Of a stretch of DNA of 64,000 nucleotides, positions 26,634 to 35,815 are shown one piece after another. The DNA comes from Oscillospiraceae bacterium (lineage in GTDB: Bacteria; Bacillota; Clostridia; Oscillospirales; Ruminococcaceae): positions 1 through 64,000 of the forward strand of contig JAGHIE010000020.1 in assembly GCA_017887325.1 (NCBI GenBank), written 5' to 3'. The notes beneath the pieces were generated by a model, which did no database searches, was not told the DNA's origin, and saw nothing but the letters and a program-made list of their open reading frames with translations. The position numbers and the translations under genes are program-made. The stretch's first letter is position 1, and every line of letters begins with the position of its first letter.

Positions 26634-27851
26634 TTATTTTCTTATTTGCACTAATCTGTTATTGATTTCTTGTAAAAATTCTTCTGTGTTTACTTTTCTC
26701 TTGTTTTCTAAGTTTGATAACAATACTAAGTCGCCTGTCATTACACCGTCTTCTATTGTTTGAATTGTTGCTTTTTCTAAATCGTCTGCAAATTTCATTA
26801 GTTCTGGCAAGTTGTCAAGTTCGCCTCTTTTTCTTAACGCACCTGTCCATGCAAACAATGTTGCAACTGAGTTTGTTGATGTTTCTTCACCTTTTAAGTG
26901 TTTGTAATAGTGTCTTGTTACTGTGCCGTGTGCTGCTTCGTATTCATAAACTCCGTCTGGTGACACTAATACTGATGTCATCATACCTAAGCTACCATAA
27001 GCTGTTGCTACCATGTCGCTCATAACATCGCCGTCATAGTTTTTACAAGCCCAAATATATCCACCATTTGAACGAACTACTCTTGCTACTGCATCATCAA
27101 TTAATGTGTAGAAATATTCAATTCCTGCTTCTTCGAATTTTGCTTTATATTCGTTTTCGTAGATTTCATTGAATATATCTTTAAATCTGTGGTCGTATTG
27201 TTTTGAGATTGTATCTTTTGTTGCAAACCATACATCTTGTTTAATATCTAAAGCATAGTTAAAACAAGCTTTTGCAAATGATGCTATAGAATTGTCTAAG
27301 TTGTGTAAACCTTGAATAATTCCGTCGCTACCATTAAAGTTATGTATTAAACTTCTTGTTTCGTTGCCGTTTTCATCTGTTACAACTAATTCTGCTTTTG
27401 AGCCTTGTTTAACTATCATTTCTGTGTTTTTATAAACATCGCCATAAGCATGACGAGCAATTGTTATTGGTTTTGTCCATGTTGGAATAAATGGTGTGAT
27501 ACCTTTAACAATGATTGGTGCTCTGAAAACTGTACCGTCTAAAATTGCTCTGATTGTACCGTTTGGAGATTTCCACATTTGTTTTAAGTCATATTCTTCC
27601 ATACGTTGTGCGTTTGGTGTGATTGTTGCACATTTTACTGCTACGCCATATTTTTTAGTTGCGTTTGCACTGTCTACTGTAACTTGGTCGTCTGTTGCAT
27701 TTCTGTTTTCTAAGCCTAAGTCATAGTATTCTGTTTTTAAATCTATATATGGTGTTAATAAAATATCTTTTATCATTTTCCATATAATTCTTGTCATTTC
27801 ATCTCCGTCCATTTCGACTAGAGGTGTTTTCATTAAAATCTTTTCTGCCAT
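26634..27851 (-). CDS. icd: NADP-dependent isocitrate dehydrogenase
   Basis: 405-aa enzyme of the eukaryote-like (IDH subfamily II) NADP type: [16 protein letters not shown] at the start, [19 protein letters not shown] substrate loop, [28 protein letters not shown] metal site, and [17 protein letters not shown] region. It oxidises isocitrate to 2-oxoglutarate, giving NADPH and a glutamate precursor. The ATG 27851 has AGGGGGA 8 bp upstream; the ATG 27869 precedes that RBS. It lies 31 bp after the aconitase gene. Confidence 0.95.
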   Translation of the reverse strand: MAEKILMKTPLVEMDGDEMTRIIWKMIKDILLTPYIDLKTEYYDLGLENRNATDDQVTVDSANATKKYGVAVKCATITPNAQRMEEYDLKQMWKSPNGTIRAILDGTVFRAPIIVKGITPFIPTWTKPITIARHAYGDVYKNTEMIVKQGSKAELVVTDENGNETRSLIHNFNGSDGIIQGLHNLDNSIASFAKACFNYALDIKQDVWFATKDTISKQYDHRFKDIFNEIYENEYKAKFEEAGIEYFYTLIDDAVARVVRSNGGYIWACKNYDGDVMSDMVATAYGSLGMMTSVLVSPDGVYEYEAAHGTVTRHYYKHLKGEETSTNSVATLFAWTGALRKRGELDNLPELMKFADDLEKATIQTIEDGVMTGDLVLLSNLENKRKVNTEEFLQEINNRLVQIRK

Positions 27852-27882
27852 TTCTTTTGTCCCCCTCATTTAAAAACAAATA

Positions 27883-29820
27883 CTATTTGTTTGTTTCTTT
27901 TGTATAGTTTAATAATCCACCTAATAATAAGATGTCTTTTGCTCTACCAGATAAATCTGATTTAACTGGGATTAATATATTTTTAGTTACATTTTTAACT
28001 ACTATATCTTTACCTTCAACGATTAAATCTCTTACATTTTCAAGTTCTAATTCGTCGCCTTGGTCTATTAAATCATAGTCGCTTTCATGTACAAATGTTA
28101 ATGGTAAAATACCTGCATTGATTAAGTTTTGTCTATGAATTCTAGCAAATGATTTTACTAATACTGCTTTTACACCTAAGTATAATGGTACTAAAGCTGC
28201 GTGTTCCCTTGAAGAACCTTGTCCATAGTTTTGTCCACCTACTACAATGCTCTTTCCTGCTTCTAATGCTCTTTGTGGGAATGTGTTGTCACATACTCCA
28301 AAGCAGAATTGTGATAAGTATGGAATATTTGAACGATATGGTAAAATCTTAGCACCTGCTGGCATAATGTGGTCTGTTGTGATGTTGTCGCCAACTTTTA
28401 ATACAGCTGGAGCTTTGATTGTTTGTTCTAATGGTGCTGTTACTGGGAATGGTTTGATGTTTGGTCCTCTTAGGATTTCTACATCTTTTGCTTCTTCTTC
28501 ACTTGCAGGAGCAACTACCATATTATCATTGATTAAAAATTCTTTTGGCATTTCGATTTTTGGCATTTCACCTAAAACTTCATGTGGGTCTGTGAATACA
28601 CCTGTTAACGCACTTACACTAGCAACTTCTGGGCTAACTAGATATACTTGTCCGTCTGCTGTACCTGAACGACCTTCAAAGTTACGGTTGAATGTTCTTA
28701 AAGAAATACCACCACTATTTGGAGATTGTCCCATACCGATACATGGTCCACAAGCACATTCTAATATTCTTGCGCCTGCTGAAATTAAATCTGCTAATGC
28801 TCCGTTTTGTGCTAACATATTAAACACTTGTTTTGAACCAGGTGCGATTGATAAGCTAACATCTGGGTGACAAGTTTTGCCTTTTAATATTGTAGCTACT
28901 TTCATTAAGTCATAGTAAGATGAGTTTGTACAAGAACCAATACAAACTTGGTCTATCTTCATACCTTTTAACTCGCTTACTGGTTTTACATTATCAGGGC
29001 TATGAGGACATGCTGATAATGGTCTTAAAGCTGATAAATCAATAGTAATTTCGTGGTCGTATACTGCGTCTTCGTCTGCTTTAATTTCTACCCACACATC
29101 TTCTCTGCCTTGTGCTTTTAAAAATTCTCTTGTTACTTCGTCAGATGGGAAAATTGATGTTGTTGCACCTAATTCTGCACCCATGTTTGTGATTGTTGCT
29201 CTTTCTGGTACTGATAATGTTTTTACACCTTCACCTGCGTATTCAATAACTCTGCCTACGCCACCTTTTACTGTCAACACTCTTAATACTTCTAAAATAA
29301 CATCTTTTGCACTAACCCAGTCTGATAATTTTCCTACTAAGTTTACTCGTACAACTTCTGGACAAGTGATGTAATATGCTCCACCACCCATTGCTACTGC
29401 AACATCAAGTCCACCTGCTCCACAAGCAAACATACCTATACCACCACCTGTTGGTGTATGGCTGTCTGAACCGATTAATGTTTTGCCTGGAATACCAAAT
29501 CTTTCTAAATGAACTTGGTGACAAATACCATTACCTGGTCTGGAAAAATATATGCCGTGTTTTTTTGCAATAGAGCCTATAAATCTATGGTCATCTGCAT
29601 TTTCAAAACCTGATTGTAATGTGTTATGGTCTATGTATGCAACTGATTTTTCTGTTTTTACTCTTGGTACTCCCATTGCTTCAAACTCTAAGTATGCCAT
29701 TGTTCCTGTAGCATCTTGTGTTAAAGTTTGGTCTATTCTCAATCCTATTTCTGTACCCTTTTTTAATTCTCCATCAACAATATGTTCTTTTAATATTTTT
29801 TCTGTAATTGTGTACCCCAT
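27883..29820 (-). CDS. acn: Aconitate hydratase
   Basis: 645-aa aconitase of the shorter, mitochondrial-like/AcnX-distinct class common in Clostridia. It binds a [4Fe-4S] cluster through Cys in IGSCTNSSYYDL and CACGPCIGMG. Substrate motifs include GSDSHTPTGGGIGMFACGAGG and the swivel domain QGSSREHAALVPLYLG. It converts citrate to isocitrate, feeding icd. No citrate synthase gene lies in the window. RBS AAGGGGGC. It is first in the operon with a good promoter. Confidence 0.93.
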   Translation of the reverse strand: MGYTITEKILKEHIVDGELKKGTEIGLRIDQTLTQDATGTMAYLEFEAMGVPRVKTEKSVAYIDHNTLQSGFENADDHRFIGSIAKKHGIYFSRPGNGICHQVHLERFGIPGKTLIGSDSHTPTGGGIGMFACGAGGLDVAVAMGGGAYYITCPEVVRVNLVGKLSDWVSAKDVILEVLRVLTVKGGVGRVIEYAGEGVKTLSVPERATITNMGAELGATTSIFPSDEVTREFLKAQGREDVWVEIKADEDAVYDHEITIDLSALRPLSACPHSPDNVKPVSELKGMKIDQVCIGSCTNSSYYDLMKVATILKGKTCHPDVSLSIAPGSKQVFNMLAQNGALADLISAGARILECACGPCIGMGQSPNSGGISLRTFNRNFEGRSGTADGQVYLVSPEVASVSALTGVFTDPHEVLGEMPKIEMPKEFLINDNMVVAPASEEEAKDVEILRGPNIKPFPVTAPLEQTIKAPAVLKVGDNITTDHIMPAGAKILPYRSNIPYLSQFCFGVCDNTFPQRALEAGKSIVVGGQNYGQGSSREHAALVPLYLGVKAVLVKSFARIHRQNLINAGILPLTFVHESDYDLIDQGDELELENVRDLIVEGKDIVVKNVTKNILIPVKSDLSGRAKDILLLGGLLNYTKETNK

Positions 29821-29843
29821 TTGTAAGCCCCCTTAAAAATATT

Positions 29844-29855
29844 TAGTATATACTA
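29844..29855. promoter_or_regulatory. 12-bp palindrome in the acn leader
   Basis: TAGTATATACTA lies between the acn promoter and RBS, in a position where a repressor would block transcription. It does not match the Rex (TTGTGAA/TTAACAA-like) or CcpC consensus by eye. Confidence 0.35.
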
Positions 29856-29877
29856 GATATACACTTATACATTCTAT

Positions 29878-29906
29878 ATTTTATAGTATTTTGTCTATAC
29901 TGTCAA
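29878..29906 (-). promoter_or_regulatory. Promoter of acn-icd-rex
   Basis: TTGACA (29906-29901), 17-bp spacer, TAAAAT (29883-29878) on the minus strand, 58 bp upstream of the acn start. A TTTAACAAAC-like half site at about 29911-29920 lies just upstream and could be half of a Rex operator. Confidence 0.75.
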
Positions 29907-29953
29907 TTATTTAACAAACTTGTTTTTTCAATTTTATCAAATATTTTGCAAAC

Positions 29954-29985
29954 AAAAAAGCTAGGACTTTAAATCCTAGCTTTTT
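29954..29985 (-). terminator. Terminator of the U32 peptidase gene
   Basis: Stem AAAAAGCTAGGA / TCCTAGCTTTTT with T-run, 9 bp after the stop codon. Confidence 0.88.
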
Positions 29986-29993
29986 ATTACACA

Positions 29994-31226
29994 CTATGCT
30001 CTTGACGCACCTTCTGGTCTTTGTTTTCTGATAAATGCTCCTTCACACACTGGTGTGTCGCATTTTAATTTAAATCTCATATTTGCGTGTCTTGTATCTT
30101 CAATTTCGTTGCCGTTTTCATCAAGTAGTTTTTCTACTTTCATAACAATAGGTTTTTGTAGTGGCATTAATATTTCTATTTCGTCGCCTATTAAAAACTT
30201 ATTCTTTTGAATACAATCAATATATCCATCTTCATATCCTAAAGTTTCTGCAACTACATCATACTCTCTTAAATATCCACCATTTTCATAGTATTGTTCT
30301 GGTTCATCAAAATAAAATCCTGTTGAGTATCTTCTGTGACTTACTTTATAAACTTCGTCTTTTATCCAATCGGATAATTTAAAGTTTTCTCTGTCTTTTA
30401 AATACTCGTCTACTGCCATTCTATAAGCATTTGTAACTACTGCTACATAATAAGTGGATTTCATTCTACCTTCAATTTTAAAGCTTGTTATTCCAGCTTC
30501 TGCCAATTTGTCGATATATTCTATCATACACATATCTTTTGCATTTAATATATATGTGCCTTTTTCATCTTCAAATACTGGGAAATATTCGCCAGGGCGT
30601 TTTTCTTCTACTAAATGATATCCCCATCTGCAAGGTTGAGCACATTCGCCTCTGTTTGCGTCCCTGTTTAATATATAGTTTGATATTAAGCATCTTCCAG
30701 AGAATGACATACACATAGCTCCGTGTACAAACGCTTCAATCTCTAAATCTTCAGGTACTTTTGCTCTTATCTCTTTTATTTCTTCTAAAGATAATTCTCT
30801 TGCTAAAACTACCCTTCTTGCTCCCATTTCATAAAAAGCATTTGCTGTTTGATAGTTTACTATACCTGCTTGTGTAGATATATGTATTTCTAAGTTTGGT
30901 GCATATTTTTTAATCAAACTTAATACACCTATATCGTTTGCAATACAAGCGTCCACACCTATTTCTTCTACAAATTTTACATACTCTGGAAATCTTTCTA
31001 CTTCTTCATTTCTAGGTAATGTATTACAAGTTAAATATACTTTAACGCCTCTTGCGTGAGCGTATTCAACTGCTTTTTTTAATGTTTCGTTGTCAAAATT
31101 TGTTGACGCTGCTCTCATTCCAAATTCTTTACCTGCCAAATATACAGCGTCTGCACCATATTTTATAGCTGTTACTAATCTTTCAAAATCTCCAGCTGGT
31201 GCTAAAACTTCTGGTTTAATATTCAT
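29994..31226 (-). CDS. Peptidase U32 family protein
   Basis: 410-aa protein with the U32 signature EAFVHGAMCMSFSGRCLISNY-type block at about residues 160-180 and the nearby Cys pair GECAQPC that, in relatives, helps to hold an Fe-S cluster. N-terminal TIM-barrel-like part begins PEVLAPAGDFERL; a C-terminal U32 domain follows. Family members TrhP/YrrO take part in 5-hydroxyuridine formation in tRNA, so an RNA-modification role is at least as likely as proteolysis. RBS AAGGAG. Confidence 0.9.
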   Translation of the reverse strand: MNIKPEVLAPAGDFERLVTAIKYGADAVYLAGKEFGMRAASTNFDNETLKKAVEYAHARGVKVYLTCNTLPRNEEVERFPEYVKFVEEIGVDACIANDIGVLSLIKKYAPNLEIHISTQAGIVNYQTANAFYEMGARRVVLARELSLEEIKEIRAKVPEDLEIEAFVHGAMCMSFSGRCLISNYILNRDANRGECAQPCRWGYHLVEEKRPGEYFPVFEDEKGTYILNAKDMCMIEYIDKLAEAGITSFKIEGRMKSTYYVAVVTNAYRMAVDEYLKDRENFKLSDWIKDEVYKVSHRRYSTGFYFDEPEQYYENGGYLREYDVVAETLGYEDGYIDCIQKNKFLIGDEIEILMPLQKPIVMKVEKLLDENGNEIEDTRHANMRFKLKCDTPVCEGAFIRKQRPEGASRA

Positions 31227-31275
31227 ATATTTCTCCTTATATTATACTCTAAAAGTCTATTTTTATTATTGCTAT

Positions 31276-31304
31276 AAAAAAGGGCAGTTTTACTACCCCT
31301 TTTT
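31276..31304 (-). terminator. Terminator of the tmk-mltG operon
   Basis: Stem AAAAAGGGG-AGT / ACT-CCCTTTTTT with a short loop and a T6 run on the minus strand, between the mltG stop and the U32 gene. Confidence 0.75.
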
Positions 31305-31307
31305 ATA

Positions 31308-32870
31308 TTATTCAGTTGCTTCCTCTTCAGAAAGTCCTGCTAATTTTAAGTTTTCTTTATGCTTTTCATATGTATCAGCATAATAGAATTGTTTACTAAT
31401 TAAATCTGAACAGAAATAATAGTAATCTGTTGTTGCAGGATAAATTGCTGATAATATAGCATCTAATCCTGGATTGTTTATAGGACCTATTGGCAAACCT
31501 TCTGATTTATATGTGTCATATTTATTAGCAAGTTCTTCACTAGCACCTGCTGGTAATAATACTCTGTTTGCATATTTACTTGTTGGGTCTGCTTGTAGTT
31601 TTGGATATTCTTCAGGATTTGCTAAACGATTTCTGTATACGCTTGATACCTTCATCATATCTGCTTTTGTTGAAGCTTCTGCTTGTATTATAGACGCTAG
31701 TGTTATAATCTCGTCAAAGCTATATCCACTAATGCTTATTGCATATTCCATTTGTCCTGTAAACTTGCTTTCAAAGTTTGATAACAATGTTTTTATTACT
31801 TCGTCTGCAGGAGTATCTTGTTTGAATGTATATGTATCTGGGAATAAATATCCTTCTAGTCTGAACATTCTTTCTTGTGGGTTTGGAATTTCGTTTACAA
31901 ATGGATAATCATATTGACCGTTTGCAACTGCATCTAAAAATTCTTGTGATGTACAAATATGGTTTTCTTCTAAACTCTTAGCAATATCGTAAATTGTTTC
32001 GCCTTCTATTATTGTGAATTTTATTCCACTTTCAGATTGTGCTGGGTTTTGTAATGTTTGTAATAATTGAGCATAACTCATACTAGAGTTTAAATTAAAT
32101 TTACCATAATGTAGTGTCACATCTTTTTTGTAAATGTATTTTATATATGCTCTGAATATTTGTGGGTATTTTATTACACCATTTTCTTTTAATATATCCC
32201 CAACTTCAGAAACATATGTATCTGGTGGAATTGTAACTTTCACATTTATTCCATTACCTGTAATACCAGATATATCACCATAAGCATAAACACCTGCTAT
32301 TGCAGTAAACGCCAATACTGCTATTAACATAAACGCTAAGATTATTCTAAAAAACATTCCTAAAACTGTTGTTTTCTTTTTCTTGCGTTTTTTGCCTTTT
32401 TTGTCTGTTTCTTCTTCGTCTTCTTCAAAATCTTCGTCTTGGTATTCTTCATCGTCAAAGTCAGAAACATTATAAGCGTCATCTGTAATATCAATCACAA
32501 ATTTTGACTCTTGTGGTTTTTCCTCTTCGTTTAATATTTCTTGAGATGGTACTGTTTGTGTTTGTACAATTTCTTCAATATCTTCTGTGTTTTGTTTTTC
32601 GTCTTCGTTTGAAACTTCTTTTATTGTTTCTTCTGATGTATCTTCAGTTATTTCTTCTTGTTGTGTTTGTTCTTGTGTTTCTTCGTTTTCTTGAGCTTCT
32701 TGTTCTTGAACTTCTTCTTGTTGTTCTTCTGTGGCAGGTGTAGTATCATCTGTCACTTGATTATCAACTGTATTTTCCTCAACCTCTTTGTTAGAATCAT
32801 CAGAAAACTTTATTTCCTTATTGTATTTGTCTAAGCCATTATTGTTTTCTTGGTTTGAATTTTGACTCAT
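31308..32870 (-). CDS. mltG: Endolytic transglycosylase MltG with long acidic N-terminus
   Basis: 520-aa membrane enzyme that cuts nascent peptidoglycan glycan strands. The first ~150 residues are a Glu/Gln/Thr-rich low-complexity cytoplasmic tail, followed by a basic stretch (KKGKKRKKKKT), one membrane helix, then a LysM-like part and the YceG domain. The catalytic Glu is in IIQAEASTKADMMKVSSVYRNRL. Typical MltG is about 340-390 aa, so the tail is unusual. RBS AGGAGGG lies inside the 3' end of the upstream gene (32-bp overlap). Confidence 0.92.
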   Translation of the reverse strand: MSQNSNQENNNGLDKYNKEIKFSDDSNKEVEENTVDNQVTDDTTPATEEQQEEVQEQEAQENEETQEQTQQEEITEDTSEETIKEVSNEDEKQNTEDIEEIVQTQTVPSQEILNEEEKPQESKFVIDITDDAYNVSDFDDEEYQDEDFEEDEEETDKKGKKRKKKKTTVLGMFFRIILAFMLIAVLAFTAIAGVYAYGDISGITGNGINVKVTIPPDTYVSEVGDILKENGVIKYPQIFRAYIKYIYKKDVTLHYGKFNLNSSMSYAQLLQTLQNPAQSESGIKFTIIEGETIYDIAKSLEENHICTSQEFLDAVANGQYDYPFVNEIPNPQERMFRLEGYLFPDTYTFKQDTPADEVIKTLLSNFESKFTGQMEYAISISGYSFDEIITLASIIQAEASTKADMMKVSSVYRNRLANPEEYPKLQADPTSKYANRVLLPAGASEELANKYDTYKSEGLPIGPINNPGLDAILSAIYPATTDYYYFCSDLISKQFYYADTYEKHKENLKLAGLSEEEATE

Positions 32871-33513
32871 ACTTCCCTCCTAATTTTTTTCTACATCTAG
32901 GGCATCTGTCTTGCCTTGCTTGTATATGTCTGTTTATTGTTTTAACATACTTTTCTGTAAACAGATAATTTACTGATACATCATATTTGCCGTGTGGCAA
33001 TTTGTTACAAACACAGTTATTATAACATATACCTATTTTAATTTCATTATATTTTGATAAAAATCTATCATAATACCCTTTTCCATATCCCAATCTATAA
33101 CCTTGTGGGTCAAAAGAAAATCCTGGTACTATGCAAATTGAGTTTTTAAAATTTGTTGCCAATTTGCATTTTTTAGGGTCAGGCTCTAGCAAAGAAAACT
33201 TGCCAAGCTCTAAATCTTTCATAGATTTTATATAATAAAATTTCATAAGCCCCATTTCGTTTAAACATTTAGGAACGGCAACCTTTTTTCCGTCTTTTAA
33301 TGCTTTATGTATAAGCCTATGTGTATCAATTTCGATTGCTGTTGATACAAAACAAATTATTGTATCTGCATTTTGATAAAACTTAGAGTTTATCAAACTT
33401 TCATATATACGATTGTCTTTTAGTCTTTTTTCTTCTGGCGCCATATCCATTCTTATTTTACGATATTTCGCTCTTAAATCTTTTTTTATTTGTCTTATAT
33501 CTATTATTGCCAT
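32839..33513 (-). CDS. 5-formyltetrahydrofolate cyclo-ligase
   Basis: 224-aa enzyme converting 5-formyl-THF to 5,10-methenyl-THF with ATP. The signature is GFSFDPQGYRLGYGKGYYDRFL (about residues 132-153), and the N-terminal IKKDLRAKYRKIR is typical. The C-terminus runs about 25 residues past the usual end with a CPRC pair and a basic tail; this tail is encoded across the mltG RBS, so it may be a run-on rather than a true domain. It overlaps the upstream DJ-1 gene by 10 bp. Confidence 0.88.
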   Translation of the reverse strand: MAIIDIRQIKKDLRAKYRKIRMDMAPEEKRLKDNRIYESLINSKFYQNADTIICFVSTAIEIDTHRLIHKALKDGKKVAVPKCLNEMGLMKFYYIKSMKDLELGKFSLLEPDPKKCKLATNFKNSICIVPGFSFDPQGYRLGYGKGYYDRFLSKYNEIKIGICYNNCVCNKLPHGKYDVSVNYLFTEKYVKTINRHIQARQDRCPRCRKKLGGKYESKFKPRKQ

Positions 33514-34046
33514 AAAATAGAGTCCTTTATTTCTTCAGATTTTTCTTTGCCACATAAAAGCTCTATTAATTTAAAGCTAAATTGGTTTGATACACCAGCA
33601 CCTCTGCCAGTTATAAAAATGCCGTCTTGTACAACTGGTTCATATGATACATTTGCACCAACAAGTTCGTTTTCCATACCTTTGTAGCAAGTTGCATTTT
33701 TATCTTTTAAGTAACCTTTTTCACCCAATATTGTTGGAGAAGCACATATACTTGCAACATAGATATTTTTATCGATACAATCTTTTATGATATTTTGCAC
33801 TGTATCATTGTTTTTTAAGTTTAACATACCGTTTAATCCACCTGGCAAAACAATCATTTGACATTTTTCTATATCAAATTCTGTTAGTGCAATATCTGCT
33901 AAAACTTGTACCCCTCTTGCACCTTTTACAACATTGTTATCACTTATTGTAACAGTTTTAACTTCTACTCCTGCTCGTCTTAAATAATCTACTGGAGTTA
34001 ATGCTTCTATTTCTTCAAAGCCGTCTGCTAAAAATAAGTATACCAT
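33504..34046 (-). CDS. DJ-1/PfpI family protein
   Basis: 180-aa DJ-1-like protein (YajL/ThiJ type). It has FLADGFEEIEALTPVDYLRRAGVEV at the N-terminus with the conserved Glu, and the nucleophile elbow ASICASPTILG (Cys about residue 100). Members act as deglycases, chaperones or redox sensors; which applies is not clear. RBS GGGAGGAG. Within the tmk operon. Confidence 0.9.
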   Translation of the reverse strand: MVYLFLADGFEEIEALTPVDYLRRAGVEVKTVTISDNNVVKGARGVQVLADIALTEFDIEKCQMIVLPGGLNGMLNLKNNDTVQNIIKDCIDKNIYVASICASPTILGEKGYLKDKNATCYKGMENELVGANVSYEPVVQDGIFITGRGAGVSNQFSFKLIELLCGKEKSEEIKDSILWQ

Positions 34047-34066
34047 TTTATCTCCTCCCTAATAAT

Positions 34067-34921
34067 TTAATCTAACATCAAGTTTTGATAATTATTCTCT
34101 GTAAAACCACTTTCTTTATGTTGCAACCATTTTACCATACTATATGGTGTTTTGTTAATAGTTTTAAGAGTTTTTTGTGACAATTTTAACACAATGTTCT
34201 TACATTCTAACATTTTACATATATCTTCTAGTGAACTTTTGAGCAATTTTTCACTCAAACTGCACTCTTTTACATATGCTTTGTCTTTATCTTTAAAGCA
34301 TAATATATACCCATTACCATATTCATTGCTCACTTTGTATAACAATGCCCCCAAAAACGATAACTCTTGCTTTATATATTCTGTGTCGTTGATGTATATA
34401 TACTCGTCAAAACTTTTTAAAAATTCTTGTCTTAAATTATCTAGTTCATTTAATGGTATTTGTGTTATATCCGTTTCTTTTGTGTATTGCTTAAAATCTT
34501 TGTCCGTATAGCTTTCGTTTTCTAAATGAGCGTATGTTTTATACCCTATCTCTTTATATAGATTAAATAAACTTTGACTTGCAGGTACTAGTGTTAAAAA
34601 TTCTATCCCCATATTTTTTACATCGTCTGTTGCGTATTTTTCAAGTTGTCGCATAATGCCTTTGCCCCTAAACTCTGGCTTTGTTGCAACTGCATATACA
34701 TACCTGCCGTTTATTCTTTTATTAAAACTTACCATTGTAGCAGGTAAAAACATCATCATACTTGCCACGGTATCGTTTTCTTTTGCAATATAGCAATATT
34801 CGTTTTTATACATATTATCAAAATATAAGTTTATATAATCCATTTTATCGCCAAAACATTCTTGCCATAGATTTTTTAATTGCTCTATGTCAGATTGTTC
34901 TGCTTTTTTATATTCTATCAT
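34067..34921 (-). CDS. GNAT family N-acetyltransferase
   Basis: 284-aa protein with an N-terminal GNAT domain. The acetyl-CoA site is seen in YAVATKPEFRGKGIMRQLEKY (about residues 75-95; R/Q-x-x-G-x-G/A pattern RGKGIM). The C-terminal half is a sterol-carrier-like or second GNAT-like domain as in Eis-type proteins (inference from length). Substrate unknown. It follows the DUF2156 gene by 4 bp. Confidence 0.85.
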   Translation of the reverse strand: MIEYKKAEQSDIEQLKNLWQECFGDKMDYINLYFDNMYKNEYCYIAKENDTVASMMMFLPATMVSFNKRINGRYVYAVATKPEFRGKGIMRQLEKYATDDVKNMGIEFLTLVPASQSLFNLYKEIGYKTYAHLENESYTDKDFKQYTKETDITQIPLNELDNLRQEFLKSFDEYIYINDTEYIKQELSFLGALLYKVSNEYGNGYILCFKDKDKAYVKECSLSEKLLKSSLEDICKMLECKNIVLKLSQKTLKTINKTPYSMVKWLQHKESGFTENNYQNLMLD

Positions 34922-34925
34922 TGTT

Positions 34926-35810
34926 TTACCCCTTTAAAACTGCCTCATACTTTGTTAACAATATAGCAGGTTTATATGACAATTTTGCTTTTCTTAATCC
35001 CTCTATGCCTAAATCTTCTTCACGATTTATATATTTATATTGACTTGCTTCGTTTTTTACAAGCTGTTGGTTGATTATAGGATATGCTCCTTGAACACTT
35101 GCAAATGCTTTTTCTACGTGAACTACAAAAAGCTCGTCGTTTATTTCTTCCCCAAAACTAAATGCAACAACTTTACCTTCTTGTCTTATAATTCCACCAA
35201 CTAAGCCCAATTCTTCAAAATATTTAAAAGAATTTTTTACAACTTCTTGCTCGTCTTGTTTAGACTTATCATTTGCCACATCGTTTTCGATACACCAAAT
35301 TTCGTTCATCTTTAAGCAGTCGTCAATATTGTCTTTTGTTATTTTTTCATAACTCCACTCTTTTTCCATAAATTTGTTTATATGGTTTCTTTTTGAGTGG
35401 TATTTTTTACCTTTTAGCTCGATTAAATCTGTTGAGTTATAAATATAGTCAAAAGAATTTCTCTTTTCTTCAAACTCAAATTGGTCTTTAAAGTTTTCTT
35501 CAAGCTCGGATTTCATTTCTTCGCTGATTCCGTATAAATATAACGGTCTGTTTTGATTTTTGCAGTAATCTTTTAATATGTTTATTGCTTTTTTTGAGTC
35601 TTTAGCAAACGGATATGCAAAAGCCATATCGTCTGTATCAATACAAGAGCCTAAAAACAACATATCTTCATACTCGCAAAATGTTACATTATACTTTTCA
35701 CTCCACAATAAAATGTTTGTAAAAGCATATTCACAACCCATTCTCTTGTCTTGTTTTAAGTATTTCAAAAACAAATCTTTGTCTTGTAATGTTGGTTTTT
35801 TAAAATCCAT
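34926..35810 (-). CDS. DUF2156 (phosphatidylglycerol lysyltransferase-like) protein
   Basis: 294-aa protein resembling the C-terminal aminoacyltransferase domain of MprF-type enzymes without the membrane part. Typical elements are YIYNSTDLIELKGKKYHSKRNHINKF and the C-terminal NREEDLGIEGLRKAKLSYKPA (Fem/GNAT-like). It has no membrane segments, so it is probably a soluble acyl- or aminoacyl-transferase. It sits 5 bp after tmk and before a GNAT gene. Confidence 0.85.
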   Translation of the reverse strand: MDFKKPTLQDKDLFLKYLKQDKRMGCEYAFTNILLWSEKYNVTFCEYEDMLFLGSCIDTDDMAFAYPFAKDSKKAINILKDYCKNQNRPLYLYGISEEMKSELEENFKDQFEFEEKRNSFDYIYNSTDLIELKGKKYHSKRNHINKFMEKEWSYEKITKDNIDDCLKMNEIWCIENDVANDKSKQDEQEVVKNSFKYFEELGLVGGIIRQEGKVVAFSFGEEINDELFVVHVEKAFASVQGAYPIINQQLVKNEASQYKYINREEDLGIEGLRKAKLSYKPAILLTKYEAVLKG

Positions 35811-35815
35811 ATTTT

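Noticed and set aside
28247-28870. 207-aa plus-strand ORF inside acn
   Set aside because: Antisense shadow of the aconitase gene without RBS or homology.
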